In this document: positions 54,948-64,000 of the stretch, one piece after another
Position numbering within the stretch: position 1 is the stretch's first letter
How the letters are laid out: each line of letters opens with the position of its first letter
From: Lysobacteraceae bacterium
GTDB lineage: Bacteria > Pseudomonadota > Gammaproteobacteria > Xanthomonadales > Xanthomonadaceae
Length of the DNA stretch: 64,000 bases
Reading direction: 5' to 3'
Assembly (NCBI GenBank): GCA_016789405.1
Contig: JAEUPQ010000014.1
Span: forward strand, 62,001 to 126,000
Program-made: the position numbers and the translations under genes
The notes under the pieces: generated by a model
Told to the model about the DNA's origin: nothing
What the model saw: the letters and a program-made list of their open reading frames with translations, nothing else
The model's database searches: none

Positions 54948-55817
54948 CTACAGCCCCAGCGCCTCGACGACCTCGCGCGGATGGGTCATGTGCAGGTGGT
55001 GGCTGCCCGGCAGCACCGTGCAGGCGATGTCGCGCACGCAGGCGATGCGCCCGTCGCGCATCGCGGTCGGGATGTAAGGCGGCGCGGGATCGGCCATCAC
55101 CATCCGCACCGGACAGACGATCGCACGCAGGCAGTCGGCGACCTGCGCCTCCGACATGCGCACCGCCGTGGGCAGCGTCAGCCGGGTGTCGCTGCTCCAC
55201 TCGTAGCCGCCTTCCACGATGTTCAGCCCGCGGCCGACGAGCAGCCGTGCCGATGCTTCGTCGAGCGAGGTGATGTTCGTCTGCATGCGCGCACGCACCG
55301 CCAGATCCGGATCGTCGAACACCCGCTTGCGCTTGCCATCCAGCGCGCGTCGTTTCGCCACCGCTTCGCGGAGGCGCTCCGCCGTGGTGTCTTCGCTCGC
55401 CGCCAGCGGACCGATCGCCTCGATCAGGCGCAGCCGCTCGATCCGCTCCGGCGCAGCGCTGGCCAGCAGGCTGGCGATCGCGCCGCCCATCGAATGCCCC
55501 AGCAGCGTGAAGCGCGTCCAGCCCAGCGCATCGGCCGCGGCGAGCACGTCGAGCAACGTGCTGAACAGGCTGTACTCGGCATCGACCGGGTAGTGGAAGC
55601 TCTGGCCATGGCCGGGCAGATCCAGCGCGACGAGGTCGTAGCCCGCGAGGAACGGCGCCATCGGCGCGAAGCTGGCCGCGTTGTCCAGCCAGCCATGCAG
55701 GGCCAGCAGTGGCGGCGCACCGCTGTTCCCGTTGCGCAGGCCCGCGAAGCGGCCGCGCGCGGTGCGCAGATCGAGTTCGAGCAGGGATGGCTCGCGAAGC
55801 TCCGGCGTCGAACTCAT
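54948..55817 (-). CDS. alpha/beta hydrolase
   Basis: A 289-residue alpha/beta-hydrolase with HGWLDN at the first loop and the nucleophile elbow GHSMGG (Ser about residue 107); the catalytic His is in GSHHLHMTHP near the C-terminus. Its start overlaps the hemH stop by four bases (ATGA), so it is translationally coupled to hemH. The substrate is not readable from sequence; a heme-related esterase role is only a possibility. Confidence 0.8.
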   Translation of the reverse strand: MSSTPELREPSLLELDLRTARGRFAGLRNGNSGAPPLLALHGWLDNAASFAPMAPFLAGYDLVALDLPGHGQSFHYPVDAEYSLFSTLLDVLAAADALGWTRFTLLGHSMGGAIASLLASAAPERIERLRLIEAIGPLAASEDTTAERLREAVAKRRALDGKRKRVFDDPDLAVRARMQTNITSLDEASARLLVGRGLNIVEGGYEWSSDTRLTLPTAVRMSEAQVADCLRAIVCPVRMVMADPAPPYIPTAMRDGRIACVRDIACTVLPGSHHLHMTHPREVVEALGL

Positions 55818-56800
55818 GCCTCGGTCACTCCCTGTGCACGCACCACGCCCGCCAGCGCCATCGCGTGCGCATCCGACGCATTCAGGCAGGGGATGTAGCG
55901 CAGCGTTGCGCCGCCGGCTTCGCGGAACAGGGTCGCGTTCTCCACCGAAATCTCCTCCAGCGTTTCCAGGCAGTCCACCGCGAAGCCCGGGCAGACCACG
56001 TCGACGGCCTTCACGCCTTTCGCGGCGAGCGACTTCAGGGTGTCGTCGGTATAGGGCTGCAGCCAGGGTTCGCGACCGAAGCGCGACTGGAAGGTCAGCA
56101 TCGCGTCGCCGGGCGACAGGCCGAGCGCGGCGGCGATTGCCTCGACGCTGGCGCGGCTCTGGTCGGCATACGGATCGCCGGCATCGACCAGTCGCTGCGG
56201 GATGCCGTGGAACGAGAACAGCAGGCATTCGCCACGCCCATGCGCAGCCCAGTGCGCGCGGATCGACTCGGCGACGGCCGCGACCCAGCCGGCATCGACG
56301 TGGTAGTCGCGCACGGTCCGGAACCGCGTATCGGCATGCAGGGCGGCGAGCCTGTCGACCACGTCCTGCACGGACGCGGTGGTGGTGGTCGAGTACTGCG
56401 GGTAGAGCGGCAGCACCACGATGTCGCGCACGCCGTCGGCACGCAGCCCGTCGACCACGGACGCGATCGACGGATTGCCGTAGCGCATCGCCCAGGCCAC
56501 GCGCATGTCGGGCATGCGCGCCTGCATCGATGTCGCCAGCCCGCGCGTGTGCACCGCCAGCGGCGATCCACCGTCCATCCAGATCGACGCGTACTTGTGC
56601 GCCACTTTCGGCCCGCGCAGCGGCAGGATCACGAAATGCAGGATCGGACACCACAGCCAGCGCGTGAGCGACACGACGCGATGGTCGTGGAGGAATTCGG
56701 CGAGATAGCGGCGCACCGCCGGCGCCGTGGGCGCATCGGGCGTGCCGAGGTTGACGAGGAGGACGGCGGAACGGGGCGGGGCGTCGGCTTCGGGACTCAT
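55814..56800 (-). CDS. hemH: ferrochelatase
   Basis: A 328-residue ferrochelatase inserting Fe(II) into protoporphyrin IX, the last step of heme synthesis. Family blocks seen: AVLLVNLGTPDAPT at the N-terminus, LLFSFHGIPQR with the catalytic His, and CLETLEEI with the conserved Glu. A Met two codons upstream is an alternative start. The alpha/beta hydrolase follows in the same operon. Confidence 0.95.
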   Translation of the reverse strand: MSPEADAPPRSAVLLVNLGTPDAPTAPAVRRYLAEFLHDHRVVSLTRWLWCPILHFVILPLRGPKVAHKYASIWMDGGSPLAVHTRGLATSMQARMPDMRVAWAMRYGNPSIASVVDGLRADGVRDIVVLPLYPQYSTTTTASVQDVVDRLAALHADTRFRTVRDYHVDAGWVAAVAESIRAHWAAHGRGECLLFSFHGIPQRLVDAGDPYADQSRASVEAIAAALGLSPGDAMLTFQSRFGREPWLQPYTDDTLKSLAAKGVKAVDVVCPGFAVDCLETLEEISVENATLFREAGGATLRYIPCLNASDAHAMALAGVVRAQGVTEA

Positions 56801-56944
56801 GCGCATAGCATGACAGCCCGGCGCGACCGCGACACCGGGGACATCGACATGCCGGTCGATACGCTGCAAGGCGGCCGCGGACTGGCGCGGTTCATCGCGC
56901 GGGCGGTAGGCTCCGGCCATCCCGCAGGCCACCGATGTCCGCCC

Positions 56945-57826
56945 ATGCCGCACGCCCTTCGTCGCACCGCTCTCTCCTTCGCCCTTCCGCTGGCGCTCGC
57001 CACGACGTTCGTGGCGCCCGCCGCGCTCGCCGGCCCCACCGAAGACGCGCGCGCCGTCAACGCCCTGCGCGTGCTGACCGAGATCCAGGCGATCCCCGAG
57101 TCTTCGATTCCGTCGAAGCTGCTCGATGAGGCGAAGGCGATCGTCATCATTCCGGACACCATCAAGGCCGGGCTGGTGCTGGGCGGACGTCGCGGACGCG
57201 GCGTGCTGTCGGTGCGCAACGCCGACGGCAGCTGGTCCAACCCCAGCTTCGTCACCCTGACCGGCGGCAGCATCGGCCTGCAGGTCGGCGTGCAGTCGGC
57301 CGACGTGGTGCTGGTGTTCCGCAGCGAGCGCGGCCTGGATTCGATCGTCAACGGCAAGTTCACCCTCGGTGCCGACGCCGGCGTGGCTGCCGGCCCGATG
57401 GGCCGCAATGCCGCTGCCGCGACCGACGGCCAGATGAAGGCCGAGATCTGGTCCTGGTCGCGTGCGCGCGGCCTGTTCGCTGGCGTGGCGCTCGACGGCG
57501 CGGTGCTGTCGATCGACGACAGCGCGAATGCCGAGGTCTACGGCGAGGGCACGACACCGCGGATGATCTTCGAGGACCGCGCACCGGAACTCCCGTCCCA
57601 GGCGATCGCCGACTTCCGCCAGCGCCTGGCCGATGCCAGCGCGACCGCGCGCGCGGCACGCCAGGACACCGCGACGGCCGCGACGGATGCCTCGGTGGTG
57701 ACCAGCCCGACACCGACCGTCCTGCCGCCGGACGCCGCGCCCGCCGCACAGCCGCAGGCCCAGCCCCAGGCCTTCGAGACGGTCGAGAACCCGGCCAAGG
57801 TCGAACCGTTGCCGGAGACGCCCTGA
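56945..57826 (+). CDS. SYLF-domain lipid-binding protein
   Basis: A 293-residue secreted protein with a signal peptide (LSFALPLALATTFVAPAALA). The SYLF/YSC84-type domain spans about residues 30-225, with IPSKLLDEAKAIVIIPD, GGRRGRGVLSVR and SADVVLVFRSERGLDSIVNGKFTLGADAGVAAGP. The C-terminal 70 residues are Ala/Pro/Gln-rich and unstructured-looking. The domain binds phosphoinositide-type lipids in eukaryotes; the bacterial function is unsettled. Confidence 0.85.
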   Translation: MPHALRRTALSFALPLALATTFVAPAALAGPTEDARAVNALRVLTEIQAIPESSIPSKLLDEAKAIVIIPDTIKAGLVLGGRRGRGVLSVRNADGSWSNPSFVTLTGGSIGLQVGVQSADVVLVFRSERGLDSIVNGKFTLGADAGVAAGPMGRNAAAATDGQMKAEIWSWSRARGLFAGVALDGAVLSIDDSANAEVYGEGTTPRMIFEDRAPELPSQAIADFRQRLADASATARAARQDTATAATDASVVTSPTPTVLPPDAAPAAQPQAQPQAFETVENPAKVEPLPETP

Positions 57827-58008
57827 CGCCTCCGGGCCGAAGCGATGTCCCGTGCCGTCGCGGAGGGTGTCATCACCGTCCAGCCGCCGGCATCGTCGGT
57901 CATCGTGACGCCGCCAGCAGAACTGCCCGCCGCCCGGGGCGGCAAACACGCCCGTCATGTTGACTGCGGTATCCTGAGCGCTCCTCATCTCACGCAGTGG
58001 TAACCGCC

Positions 58009-58233
58009 ATGGGTAGCTTCAGTATCTGGCACTGGCTCATCGTGCTGGTCATCGTGGTGCTGGTGTTCGGCACCAAGCGCCTCACCAGCGGAGCCAAGGA
58101 CCTCGGCAAGGCCGTCAACGAATTCAAGAAGGGCGTGAGCGGGGACGACGAAAAACCCGCCCAGCTCAGCGACCAGTCCAAGCGCGAGGGTTCGGGCGAA
58201 TCCCAGCGCAACGACGACAACGTCGCCCGCTGA
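58009..58233 (+). CDS. tatA: twin-arginine translocase subunit TatA
   Basis: A 74-residue TatA with the short N-terminal membrane helix ([17 protein letters not shown]), the FGTKRL hinge and an amphipathic helix, then a charged tail. It forms the pore part of the Tat export machinery. It is the first gene of a tatABC operon. Confidence 0.95.
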   Translation: MGSFSIWHWLIVLVIVVLVFGTKRLTSGAKDLGKAVNEFKKGVSGDDEKPAQLSDQSKREGSGESQRNDDNVAR

Positions 58234-58269
58234 CCGCAACCGCCGGACTCGGAAGTCCGGCAGACGCGC

Positions 58270-58686
58270 ATGTTCGATATCGGATTCTCCGAACTGTTCC
58301 TGACCGGAGCCGTCGCCCTGGTGGTCCTCGGCCCCGAGCGCCTGCCCAAGGCCGCGCGCTTCGCCGGCCTGTGGGTGCGCCGCGCGCGCGCGCAGTGGTA
58401 TTCGGTGAAGGGCGAACTGGAACGCGAACTCGCTGCCGAAGAACTGCAGCGCAGCCTTCGCGACACCCGCGAGGCCGCGAAGGACATCGAGGCGCAGGTG
58501 CGCGACACCGAGGCGGCCGCGCGCCGCGAGTTCGAGCGCATGCAGGCGCAGATGGCCGGGCACGATCCCGACATCGCCGCGGACGCCACCGGCGACGACG
58601 CAGCGACGACCCTGCCCGAACCCGCGCCGGGAACCACGCCATCGCTCGACCACACCTCGCAGGGAGATCGCGATGTCCGAGGCTGA
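58270..58686 (+). CDS. tatB: Sec-independent translocase subunit TatB
   Basis: A 138-residue TatB: IGFSELFLTGAVALVVLGPERLPKAAR is the diagnostic N-terminus, followed by a long charged amphipathic helix. It overlaps tatC by 14 nt and forms the substrate receptor with TatC. Confidence 0.95.
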   Translation: MFDIGFSELFLTGAVALVVLGPERLPKAARFAGLWVRRARAQWYSVKGELERELAAEELQRSLRDTREAAKDIEAQVRDTEAAARREFERMQAQMAGHDPDIAADATGDDAATTLPEPAPGTTPSLDHTSQGDRDVRG

Positions 58687-59410
58687 CGTCGACGGCAGCA
58701 GCCTCATGAGCCACCTGATCGAACTGCGGGCACGCCTCATCCGGGGCCTCGCAGTGCTGGTGGTGATGTTCCTCGCACTGATCCCGTTTTCCGACACCCT
58801 GTTCACCTGGCTGGTCGCGCCGCTGCTCGCGGTGCTGCCCAAGGGCAGCGAGCTGATCGCGCGCGACGTGATGTCCGGCTTCATGGCGCCGGTGAAACTG
58901 GCGTTCTTCGTGGCCCTGTTCGGCGCGATGCCGTGGCTGCTCTACCAGGCCTGGGCCTTCGTCGCGCCCGGCCTGTACAAGCGCGAGAAGCGACTGGCGC
59001 TGCCGATCCTGGTGTCCGCGCTCCTGCTGTTCTACAGCGGCTGCGCGTTCGCCTACTTCCTCGTGCTCAAGGGCGTGTTCGGTTTCCTCGTCCATTTCGC
59101 GCCGGATGTGGTGAAGCTGGCGCCGGATCCGACGAGCTACCTCGATTTCGTCGTGGTGCTGTTCCTCGCGTTCGGACTGAGCTTCGAACTGCCGGTCGCG
59201 CTGGTCATCCTCGTGCTGCTGGGCTGGGTCACGCCGAAGCAGCTGTCCGAGTGGCGCGGCTACGCCATCGTCGGCATCTTCGTGATTGCCGCCGTGGTGA
59301 CCCCACCCGATGCGATTTCCCAGCTCATGCTGGCGATCCCGATGTGCCTGCTGTACGAGGTCGGGATCATCGCAGCGAAGCTGGTCGGGCGGAAACCGGC
59401 GGAAGACTGA
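58673..59410 (+). CDS. tatC: Sec-independent translocase subunit TatC
   Basis: A 245-residue six-span membrane protein with the family N-terminus (MSHLIELRARLI). The FVAPGLYKREKR region and the conserved ELPVAL block are present. It recognises the RR motif of Tat substrates. The last gene of tatABC, it converges with the transporter at 59538. Confidence 0.96.
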   Translation: MSEADVDGSSLMSHLIELRARLIRGLAVLVVMFLALIPFSDTLFTWLVAPLLAVLPKGSELIARDVMSGFMAPVKLAFFVALFGAMPWLLYQAWAFVAPGLYKREKRLALPILVSALLLFYSGCAFAYFLVLKGVFGFLVHFAPDVVKLAPDPTSYLDFVVVLFLAFGLSFELPVALVILVLLGWVTPKQLSEWRGYAIVGIFVIAAVVTPPDAISQLMLAIPMCLLYEVGIIAAKLVGRKPAED

Positions 59411-59471
59411 TCCCTCTGCATCATCCTCGCGGAAGCGAGGTAGACACTTCCTCCGTCCGCGATCGGAATGC

Positions 59472-59511
59472 ACGAAAACGAAAACGCCGGCTTTCGCCGG
59501 CGTCGTCGTTT
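59472..59511 (-). terminator. intrinsic terminator after the MFS transporter
   Basis: ACGCCGGC-GAAA-GCCGGCGT followed by TTTCGTTTTCG on the minus strand, 27 nt after the transporter stop. Read on the plus strand, a weaker CGTCGTCGTTT follows, so it may serve tatC as well. Confidence 0.85.
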
Positions 59512-59537
59512 GCACGGGTGACGCGGGGGTATCTGGA

Positions 59538-61205
59538 CTACTGCGTGATGTCGACGTCCTTCGTCTCGCGCAGGAACAGCGAGCCGATCACGAAGGTCAT
59601 CATGGCGATCACGATCGGGTACCACAGGCCCTGGTACATGTTGCCGGTACCGGCGACGAGCGCGAACGAGATGGTGGGCAGGAAGCCGCCGAACCAGCCG
59701 TTGCCGATGTGATACGGCAGGCTCATCGAGGTGTAGCGGATGCGTGTCGGGAACAGCTCGACCAGCCACGCCGCGATCGGGCCGTAGACCATGGTCACGT
59801 AGATCACCAGGATCGTCAGGATGACCAGCACCATCGGCTTGTTGATCCGCTCGGGATCGGCCTTTTCGGGATAGCCGGCGGCGGTGAGCGTCTTCTTCAA
59901 CTCGCCGGTGAAGGCATCGCCCTTCGCCTTGCCCTCGTCCTTGGACAAGCCCGCGCCTTCATAGGCGGCGACCGGCGTGTCGCCGATCTTCACCTGCGCC
60001 AGCGAACCGGCGGGTGCGGCCTGGATGGTGTACGGGATGCCGGCTTTCGCCAGCGCCGCCGTCGCGATGTCGCAGGAGTTGGTGAACACCTTCTTGCCGA
60101 TCGGATCGAACTGGAACGAGCACGTGGCCGGATCCGCGACGACGACCGCGGGCGCATTGGCACGCGCTTCGTCGATGGCCGGGTTGGCGTAGTGCGTCAG
60201 CGCCTTGAACAGCGGGAAGTAGGTCAGCGCGGCGATCAGGCAGCCGGCCATGATGATCTTCTTGCGGCCGATGCGGTCGGACAGCCAGCCGAACACGATG
60301 AAGAACGGCGTGCCGATGGCCAGCGCCGCAGCGATCAGCAGCCAGGTCGTGGTGGAATCGACCTTCAGCGACTGGGTGAGGAAGTACATCGCATAGAACT
60401 GGCCCGCGTACCACACCACGGCCTGGCCGGCGGTGGCGCCGAACAGCGCGAGCAGCACGATGCGGCCATTCTTGCTGAAGAAGCTTTCGGTGATCGGCGC
60501 CTTCGACTGCTTGCCCTCGTCCTTCATCTGCTGGAAGAGCGGGGACTCGTGCAGCTGCATGCGGATCCACACCGACACGCCGAGCAGGATGATCGACAGC
60601 AGGAACGGAATGCGCCAGCCCCAGGCTTCGAACGCCTCGACGCCGACCGTTTCGCGCACGCCCAGGATCACGATGAGCGAGAGGAACAGGCCGATGGTCG
60701 CGGTGGTCTGGATGAAGCTGGTGTACAGGCCGCGCTTGCCGTCCGGTGCATGCTCGGCGACATAGGTCGCGGCACCACCGTATTCGCCGCCGAGCGCGAG
60801 GCCCTGCAGCAGGCGCAACACGATGAGGATCGCCGGCGCGGCGAAGCCGATGCTCGCGTAGTTGGGCAGGATGCCGACCAGGAAGGTCGACAGGCCCATC
60901 AGCACGATGGTCACGAGGAAGGTGTATTTGCGGCCGACCATGTCGCCGAGGCGACCGAACACGATCGCGCCGAACGGCCGCACCGCGAAGCCGGCGGCGA
61001 AGGCCAGCAAGGCGAAGATGAAGGCCGATGTTTCGTTCAGGCCGCTGAAGAACTGCTTGGCGATGATCGCGGCGAGCGATCCGTAGAGATAGAAGTCGTA
61101 CCACTCGAAGACCGTCCCCAGCGAGGAGGCGAAGATGACCTTCTTGTGACCCTTGGTGAGCGCGCCCTGGGCGGGAGCGGCGGGTGTTGCGGCAACGCTG
61201 GACAT
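59538..61205 (-). CDS. MFS transporter, MHS (metabolite:H+ symporter) family
   Basis: A 555-residue proton symporter of the MHS type, with the N-terminal signature GTVFEWYDFYLYGSLAA, the loop 2-3 motif GRLGDMVGRK and GWLSDRIGRKK in the second half. It is larger than usual (about 430) because of an insertion of roughly 115 residues (about 380-495) with two cysteines. Strong GGAGG site upstream. It is immediately downstream of the porin gene, and acs is divergent, so an acetate- or related acid-uptake role is likely but not shown. Confidence 0.85.
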   Translation of the reverse strand: MSSVAATPAAPAQGALTKGHKKVIFASSLGTVFEWYDFYLYGSLAAIIAKQFFSGLNETSAFIFALLAFAAGFAVRPFGAIVFGRLGDMVGRKYTFLVTIVLMGLSTFLVGILPNYASIGFAAPAILIVLRLLQGLALGGEYGGAATYVAEHAPDGKRGLYTSFIQTTATIGLFLSLIVILGVRETVGVEAFEAWGWRIPFLLSIILLGVSVWIRMQLHESPLFQQMKDEGKQSKAPITESFFSKNGRIVLLALFGATAGQAVVWYAGQFYAMYFLTQSLKVDSTTTWLLIAAALAIGTPFFIVFGWLSDRIGRKKIIMAGCLIAALTYFPLFKALTHYANPAIDEARANAPAVVVADPATCSFQFDPIGKKVFTNSCDIATAALAKAGIPYTIQAAPAGSLAQVKIGDTPVAAYEGAGLSKDEGKAKGDAFTGELKKTLTAAGYPEKADPERINKPMVLVILTILVIYVTMVYGPIAAWLVELFPTRIRYTSMSLPYHIGNGWFGGFLPTISFALVAGTGNMYQGLWYPIVIAMMTFVIGSLFLRETKDVDITQ

Positions 61206-61222
61206 GGTCCGTTCCCTCCGGT

Positions 61223-62611
61223 TCAGAAGCTGTATTTGACGTGCGTGTGCAGGCGGCGCAGATCGCCTTCCGCTTCGTTTTCGAGCGAGCGGCGACCCCA
61301 GATCAGTTCGGCGCCGATGTCGAGCTTGGGCAGCGGCGAATAGATCAGGTTCGCGTGGAACGACTGCACGCGCTCGGTGGCGGACCAGCCGGTCAGCGCC
61401 GGATCGTTGTCGTAGTGCGCCATCGAATAGAAGATGTTCGAGCGCAGCTTCGGCGAGAACGCGTGGCGCCATGCGGCGAAACCACCGTAGCCGTTGATGG
61501 GTTCGAGGTTGCCGCGTGCGTCGATCACGGTGTCGCTGGCGACGCCCAGGCCCAGGTAGCGACCGAGGCCGCGACCGTAGCTGGCCATGTAGCGGATGTC
61601 GTCGTTCTTGCCGAGGTTGAACTTGCCGGACACGCTGAGCGCGCCGCCGACGCTGCTGTCGTCGATGCCCGACGCCGGGTTCTGATAGGCGAACTGGCGG
61701 ACCATGCCGGCGATCGAGAGATGGCCCCAGTCGCCCTTCTTCTGCCAGCGCGCGGTGATGTCGGGCATCAGGTTGTCGTCGCTGCCGATGCGCGCGCCGA
61801 CGCCGCGATACGGCGTCACGGTGGTCTCGGGATTCTCGATCGAGAACGACCACGGACCCTTGGTGTAGCGGATCTGCGCCTGGCGCACGAAGATCGAGCC
61901 CTCGGTCGGGCCGATGAAGTCGACCGCGTCGGGCAGCGCCGCGACGTCCTGGAAATTCGACCAGGCCTGGCCGGCCAGCCACTGCGCACCATCGGGCTGC
62001 GTCCAGCTCACGTAGGCCTGGCGGATGCTGACGCCGTAGGTGTTGGTCGCGACTTCGTTCCCGTTGATGTTGCCGCCGCCGAACAGGTCGAATTCGAGGT
62101 AGCCCTTGAGCTTGGCGCCGCTGTCCAGATCACTGTCGGCCGCGAACCAGAAGCGCGAGAACTGCGCGCCCATGTCGGTGTCCGCGCCTTCGTTCGCGCC
62201 ACCGACCGGGATGGCCGAAGGCACGTAGAACATGCGGCCGACGCTGCCGTCCGGAATCTCGCCGCCATCGGTGTCGGTGACCATCGCGTCGAGCTTGACG
62301 AAGCCGCCGTAGCTGAAGCGCGTGCCCGGATTGGCGCCGGGCAGGATGGGCGCGGTCTGGATCTTCGGTTTGCCGTCGGCGGCTGGTGCCTGTGCGGTCT
62401 GCGTCTGCGCGCTCTGGACCTGGGCGACCGTCTGCTGGGTCTGCTGCTGTTGTGCGACGAGTTGCTGCACCATTCTCTCGAGCTCGGCGACGCGGGCTTC
62501 GAGCTGCGCCTCCCTGTCCGTGGCGGACTGCGCCAGCGCCGCGCCCGGTGCGAGCACCGCGAGCGCGAGCGACAGGGCCAGCAGCCGTCGCGGTTGCGTT
62601 CCGTGTTTCAT
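61223..62611 (-). CDS. DcaP-like outer-membrane porin
   Basis: A 462-residue outer-membrane protein with a signal peptide (LLALSLALAVLAPGAALA), an N-terminal coiled coil (REAQLEARVAELERMVQQLV, then a Gln-rich stretch) and a beta-barrel ending in a C-terminal Phe (HTHVKYSF). DcaP-type porins pass dicarboxylic acids and similar anions. The start at 62611 is supported by a GGGAGGGG site. It is directly upstream of the MFS gene (17 nt), so both are likely cotranscribed. Confidence 0.87.
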   Translation of the reverse strand: MKHGTQPRRLLALSLALAVLAPGAALAQSATDREAQLEARVAELERMVQQLVAQQQQTQQTVAQVQSAQTQTAQAPAADGKPKIQTAPILPGANPGTRFSYGGFVKLDAMVTDTDGGEIPDGSVGRMFYVPSAIPVGGANEGADTDMGAQFSRFWFAADSDLDSGAKLKGYLEFDLFGGGNINGNEVATNTYGVSIRQAYVSWTQPDGAQWLAGQAWSNFQDVAALPDAVDFIGPTEGSIFVRQAQIRYTKGPWSFSIENPETTVTPYRGVGARIGSDDNLMPDITARWQKKGDWGHLSIAGMVRQFAYQNPASGIDDSSVGGALSVSGKFNLGKNDDIRYMASYGRGLGRYLGLGVASDTVIDARGNLEPINGYGGFAAWRHAFSPKLRSNIFYSMAHYDNDPALTGWSATERVQSFHANLIYSPLPKLDIGAELIWGRRSLENEAEGDLRRLHTHVKYSF

Positions 62612-62809
62612 GTGGGCCCCTCCCGAGGGCACGTGCGGGTGCACGGTCCCCGAAGACTGATCCCGGATCCTGCGGGCGAACATTCGCCGATGGTCGTATT
62701 CGGTGCCACGAATCGCACCGATTCGACCATGGTCTAATCCCGCCATCACGCAGGTCGTGCTGCATTGCGGCACACTGTGGCCTTCTCATCCTCCGTCGCG
62801 GAGCCGACC

Positions 62810-64000
62810 ATGTCGCAGTCCGAAACCACCGCCGCAGCGGTGTATCCCGTCCCCGAAACCTTCGCCGCAAGCGCACGTTTCCGCCGCGAGGACTACGACC
62901 GCGAGTACGCCGCCGTGCTGTCCGACCCCGAAGCCTTCTGGGCGCGCGTCGCGCAGCGCCTCGACTGGTTCCGTGCACCAACGAAGATCAAGGACGTCAG
63001 CTACCAGCTCGACGACTTCCACATCCGCTGGTTCGAGGACGGCGAGCTCAACGTCAGCGTCAACTGCCTCGATCGGCACCTGGCCGCGCGTGGCGACAAG
63101 ACCGCACTGATCTTCGAGCCCGACGATCCGTCGAAGCCCGCGCAGCGCATCACCTATCGCGAACTGCATGCACGCGTGTGCAAGCTCGCCAACGCGTTGC
63201 GCAACCTCGGCGTGCAGAAGGGCGACCGCGTCACCATCTACCTGCCGATGACGCCCGACGCCGTCGTCGCGATGCAGGCCTGCGCACGCATCGGCGCGAT
63301 CCATTCGGTGGTGTTCGGCGGCTTCTCGCCGAACTCGATCGCCGACCGCATCGCCGACTGCACGAGCAAGCTGGTCATCACTGCCGATGAAGGCCTGCGC
63401 GGCGGCAAGACCTTGCCGCTGAAGGCGAACGTCGATGCGGCTCTGAAGATGCCGGGCACCAACTCCGTCGAAACCGTGCTGGTGGTGCGCCACACCGGCG
63501 GCGCGGTCGACATGCAGATGCCGCGCGACCGCTGGTATGACGCGGTGGTCGACGACCAGCCGGCCGAATGCGAACCCGAACGCATGAACGCCGAGGATCC
63601 GCTGTTCATCCTCTACACCTCGGGCAGCACCGGCAAGCCCAAGGGCGTGCTGCACACCACCGCCGGCTACCTGCTGTGGGCCAGCTACACGCATGAAAGC
63701 GTGTTCGACCTGCGCGAGGACGACATCTTCTGGTGCACCGCCGACGTGGGCTGGGTCACCGGCCACAGCTATGTCGCCTACGGCCCGCTCGCCAATGGCG
63801 CCACCGGCGTGGTCTTCGAGGGCGTGCCGAACTACCCGAACGTCTCGCGCTTCTGGGACGTCATCGACAAGCACCAGGTCACCATCTTCTACACCGCGCC
63901 CACCGCGATCCGCGCACTGATGCGCGAAGGCGAAGCACCGGTCAAGAAGACCTCGCGCGCCTCGCTGCGCCTGCTTGGCAGCGTCGGTGAACCGATCAAT
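62810..64000 (+). CDS. acs: acetyl-CoA synthetase, 3' truncated by the window end
   Basis: The first 397 codons of an AMP-forming acetyl-CoA synthetase, which is normally about 650 residues. Start [19 protein letters not shown]; features include [12 protein letters not shown] and the ATP signature [12 protein letters not shown]. The frame stays open to the last base of the window. It faces away from the porin/MFS pair across a 198-nt gap, suggesting coordinated control of acid uptake and activation. Confidence 0.92.
   Translation, partial: MSQSETTAAAVYPVPETFAASARFRREDYDREYAAVLSDPEAFWARVAQRLDWFRAPTKIKDVSYQLDDFHIRWFEDGELNVSVNCLDRHLAARGDKTALIFEPDDPSKPAQRITYRELHARVCKLANALRNLGVQKGDRVTIYLPMTPDAVVAMQACARIGAIHSVVFGGFSPNSIADRIADCTSKLVITADEGLRGGKTLPLKANVDAALKMPGTNSVETVLVVRHTGGAVDMQMPRDRWYDAVVDDQPAECEPERMNAEDPLFILYTSGSTGKPKGVLHTTAGYLLWASYTHESVFDLREDDIFWCTADVGWVTGHSYVAYGPLANGATGVVFEGVPNYPNVSRFWDVIDKHQVTIFYTAPTAIRALMREGEAPVKKTSRASLRLLGSVGEPIN

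Noticed and set aside
58009..59410. tatABC as the dedicated exporter of P1-P5.
   Set aside because: None of the five signal peptides has a twin-arginine motif; Sec export is more likely.

Overview
This is a high-GC chromosomal segment, most consistent with a gammaproteobacterium of the Xanthomonadaceae/Lysobacterales (Lysobacter-, Luteimonas- or Xanthomonas-like). The reasons are gene content (plsB, rep, tdk, ttcA, rdgC, tatABC, a sigma factor next to a TPR-carrying Ser/Thr kinase, a DcaP-like porin beside acs) and base composition. The assignment is an inference; no rRNA is present. I saw no tRNA, rRNA, CRISPR array, insertion sequence, integrase or phage gene.

Layout. 1-2635: end of a phospholipid cluster resembling E. 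coli ynbABCD (PAP2/dual-specificity phosphatase, PlsC-type acyltransferase, CdsA-like cytidylyltransferase). 2760-9891: small envelope proteins, mutM, an ECF-type sigma factor with a 939-residue Ser/Thr kinase, a lipoprotein, and a thymidine kinase that appears to have lost its zinc site. 10103-19918: two paralogous Sel1-type proteins, rep helicase, a TauE/SafE permease, a HAD acid phosphatase, a lipoprotein, and plsB.

19976-42233 is the exceptional part. Five very large paralogous secreted proteins (959-1482 residues, all on the minus strand) make up about 20 kb, interrupted by a cysteine-rich secreted protein and a small membrane protein. They are called P1 (37785-42233), P2 (33389-37693), P3 (28766-33313), P4 (25817-28696) and P5 (19976-23551), in order of transcription. 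Each has a signal peptide, exactly 21 RCC1-type repeats (three times the seven blades of an RCC1 propeller), a putative Ig (He_PIG) domain, a stalk of 0-7 Ig-like modules, and a shared Arg/Pro-rich C-terminal tail built on TGGPxRP...RPVP. All 105 repeats keep two cysteines. Blades correspond by position across paralogs. P2 also has a 12-G run just after its signal peptide, a candidate phase-variation switch. The set reads as a surface-protein family with a constant head, a variable stalk and a common tail; its function is unknown.

42629-51737: a HEAT-like lipoprotein, YdcH and DUF1328 small proteins, two overlapping hybrid histidine kinases, TspO, a sigma-54 response regulator, and CsbD and BON stress/envelope proteins. 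51970-59410: ttcA, rdgC, a YgjP-like metallopeptidase, an alpha/beta hydrolase coupled to hemH, a SYLF lipid-binding protein, and tatABC. 59538-64000: an MHS-family transporter and a DcaP-like porin, facing away from acs (acetyl-CoA synthetase, cut by the window end), probably an organic-acid uptake and activation locus.
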